Below the pieces are notes generated by a model that was not told the DNA's origin, ran no database searches, and was given only the letters and a program-made list of their open reading frames with translations. Below are positions 24,994 through 26,068 of a stretch of 26,068 nt of DNA, in pieces (the stretch's first letter is position 1; the number at the start of each line of letters is the position of its first letter). A program made the position numbers and the translations under genes. Source of the DNA: Hydrogenovibrio sp. UBA650 (GTDB lineage Bacteria > Pseudomonadota > Gammaproteobacteria > Thiomicrospirales > Thiomicrospiraceae); assembly GCA_002299245.1 (NCBI GenBank), contig DBOI01000127.1, forward strand, positions 1 to 26,068, read 5' to 3'.

Positions 24994-25532
24994 TGGCGAT
25001 CTTCAAGAACTTTCAGTTCTTCCTGTTCGTCTTCCAACTCCCAGTCCACCACAATCTTTTTGTTTGCAATGTCGACGCTGACAATGTATTCATCCATAAC
25101 AAAAGGGATCAATTCATTGTGTTCGCCAGTCACTCGCAACACATCGTGAGCACCGGTTTCAATCAAATCCTTAACGTTACCAATTTTAGTACCGTCTTGA
25201 AGTTGAACCTCACAACCAATCAGGTCAACCCATAAGAATTCATCGTCTGAACGCTGCAGCTGCGAATTTTCAATCGCAATCTCACAACCCATGTATTCTC
25301 GGGCGACGTCTCGATCGTCTACATTTTCCAGCTTGGCCACCAAGGTTTTTCCACCTTGCTGTACCTTTGAGTCAATTAACTTGACCTGCTGCCACTCGCC
25401 CTTGCAGTTAATCCACCAAGGCGAATAGTTAAGAATATTTTTGCGAGGGTCGGTATGAGAGAAAATCTTCACCCAACCCTGTACACCAAAAACCCCGTTT
25501 ATATTTCCGACAATCAGCTTTTCTGAAGACAT
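24990..25532 (-). CDS. rimM: Ribosome maturation factor RimM
   Basis: 180 residues (E. coli 182). Binds S19 and helps mature the 30S head. N-terminal RimM barrel opening with VGNINGVFGVQGWVKIFSHT and a C-terminal PRC-barrel domain (about 100-170) with LIGCEVQ, LIETGAHDVL and IPFVMDEYI. It lies between rpsP and trmD and overlaps trmD by 4 nt. The acidic C-terminal tail (ELEDEQEEL) is a little longer than usual. Confidence 0.97.
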   Translation of the reverse strand: MSSEKLIVGNINGVFGVQGWVKIFSHTDPRKNILNYSPWWINCKGEWQQVKLIDSKVQQGGKTLVAKLENVDDRDVAREYMGCEIAIENSQLQRSDDEFLWVDLIGCEVQLQDGTKIGNVKDLIETGAHDVLRVTGEHNELIPFVMDEYIVSVDIANKKIVVDWELEDEQEELKVLEDRQ

Positions 25533-25563
25533 GAACTATTGCCTGCGATGTCGGTAAACGAAA

Positions 25564-25806
25564 TTAAGCTTGAGCTTCTTTAAGAACGCTTTTTACACGT
25601 GGGCTAACTTGAGCACCTTGAGAAACCCAGTGATCAACTCTCGCCTGATCAACTCGGATTTTCTCTTCTTGTCCAGCAGCGATTGGGTTATAGAAACCAA
25701 CCTGCTCAATGAAACGACCAGTCGCACTGAAACGCTGATCTGCAACAACCATTTTGTAGAAAGGACGCTTTTTAGAACCACCACGGGCTAAACGAATAAC
25801 AACCAT
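25564..25806 (-). CDS. rpsP: 30S ribosomal protein S16
   Basis: 80 residues (E. coli 82). Opens MVVIRLARGGSKKRPFY and contains VADQRFSATGRFIEQVGFYNP, diagnostic of S16, a 16S rRNA binder essential for 30S assembly. AAGGAA ribosome site. First gene of the leftward r-protein/tRNA-modification operon; the usual upstream neighbour ffh is not in the window. Confidence 0.98.
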   Translation of the reverse strand: MVVIRLARGGSKKRPFYKMVVADQRFSATGRFIEQVGFYNPIAAGQEEKIRVDQARVDHWVSQGAQVSPRVKSVLKEAQA

Positions 25807-25895
25807 TTTAATTTCCTTATATTTAATCAGGCGATGCGGAGAATTCCCCGCAACTAATTCTTCTGTTAATTTTCTGTATGAAACAGAGACGCGGG

Positions 25896-25924
25896 ATTAT
25901 ACATAACCAACAAACGAATTTCAA
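25896..25924 (-). promoter_or_regulatory. Sigma-70 promoter of the rpsP-rimM-trmD-rplS operon
   Basis: On the minus strand TTGAAA (25919-25924), a 17-nt spacer and a perfect TATAAT (25896-25901), followed by GC-rich CCCGCG, a possible discriminator for growth-rate control. A leader of about 80 nt contains a short TGCGG/CCGCA hairpin (25835-25852) before the rpsP ribosome site. Confidence 0.85.
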
Positions 25925-25963
25925 CCGCCTTTCAATAAAGCTAAGTTATTATTTTCAAAAATA

Positions 25964-25991
25964 AAAAACCTCCGACAATGCAGAGGTTTTT
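25964..25991 (-). terminator. Intrinsic terminator upstream of rpsP
   Basis: A stem of AAAAACCTC with GAGGTTTTT around a 10-nt loop, T-rich on both sides, so it may act in either direction. It probably ends a transcript entering from the right edge and insulates the rpsP promoter. The last 75 bases of the window show no gene I can support. Confidence 0.65.
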
Positions 25992-26068
25992 ACAGAAGCT
26001 AAAGCAAGAGTTTTAGATAGCGTCATCACGAGATGAAGAGTGGAGCGAAACGAAGCACTCGGCTGAAG

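Noticed and set aside
26038..26060. Small inverted repeat GAGTG/CACTC at the right edge
   Set aside because: Five-bp arms with a 13-nt loop, cut off by the window end; cannot tell a repeat element from chance.

Overview
The window is 26 kb of chromosome from a gammaproteobacterium with moderate GC, low-to-mid 40s % by eye. The xerD-dsbC pair, the rpsP-rimM-trmD-rplS operon, an oxygen-independent HemN, RlmL and ClpB all fit that class. A sulfur-oxidising Thiomicrospira/Hydrogenovibrio-like lineage is my guess; no gene here proves it. There are no tRNA or rRNA genes, no CRISPR array, no insertion sequence and no phage genes. Most of the window is ordinary housekeeping chromosome with a few accessory modules.

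Left part (1-8,000). A 5' portion of clpB runs off the left edge, behind a near-consensus heat-shock (sigma-32) promoter. An ElyC-like envelope protein converges on hemN. Leftward behind rlmL lie a globin-sensor-like protein, a zinc-sensing diguanylate cyclase of the DgcZ type (4-base start/stop overlap with the globin gene) and hemN. This looks like one leftward unit combining a possible gas/heme sensor, a zinc sensor, c-di-GMP synthesis and anaerobic heme synthesis.

Middle part (8,000-17,000). An MltB-type lytic transglycosylase, a 55-codon unknown ORF and a membrane acyltransferase run rightward. They converge on a leftward three-gene set (GT-C glycosyltransferase, GtrB-like polyprenyl-phosphate glycosyltransferase, GtrA-like flippase) that matches a three-component surface glycosylation system. 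A DTW-domain tRNA-modifying enzyme and a GNAT acetyltransferase follow, then xerD-dsbC, whose intergenic gap holds a large imperfect palindrome.

Right-centre part (17,000-23,700). This is the most interesting module. A leftward TonB-dependent receptor plus a NitT/TauT-type periplasmic binding protein is divergent from a rightward permease, ATPase and NnrS-like membrane protein. The shared 229-bp regulatory region carries a strong Fur-box match abutting the receptor's -35 element. This suggests iron-regulated uptake, across both membranes, of an unidentified metal complex or small ligand. A perfect intrinsic terminator separates the receptor from the binding-protein gene.

Right part (23,700-26,068). 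The rplS-trmD-rimM-rpsP operon reads leftward from a near-consensus promoter.

Across the whole window the palindrome CAGGCCTG occurs 12 times, about fifty times the expectation from base composition. It sits in all three reading frames and once between genes, so it looks like a DNA-level signal (uptake sequence, HIP1-like or methylation-related) rather than a codon-usage effect.
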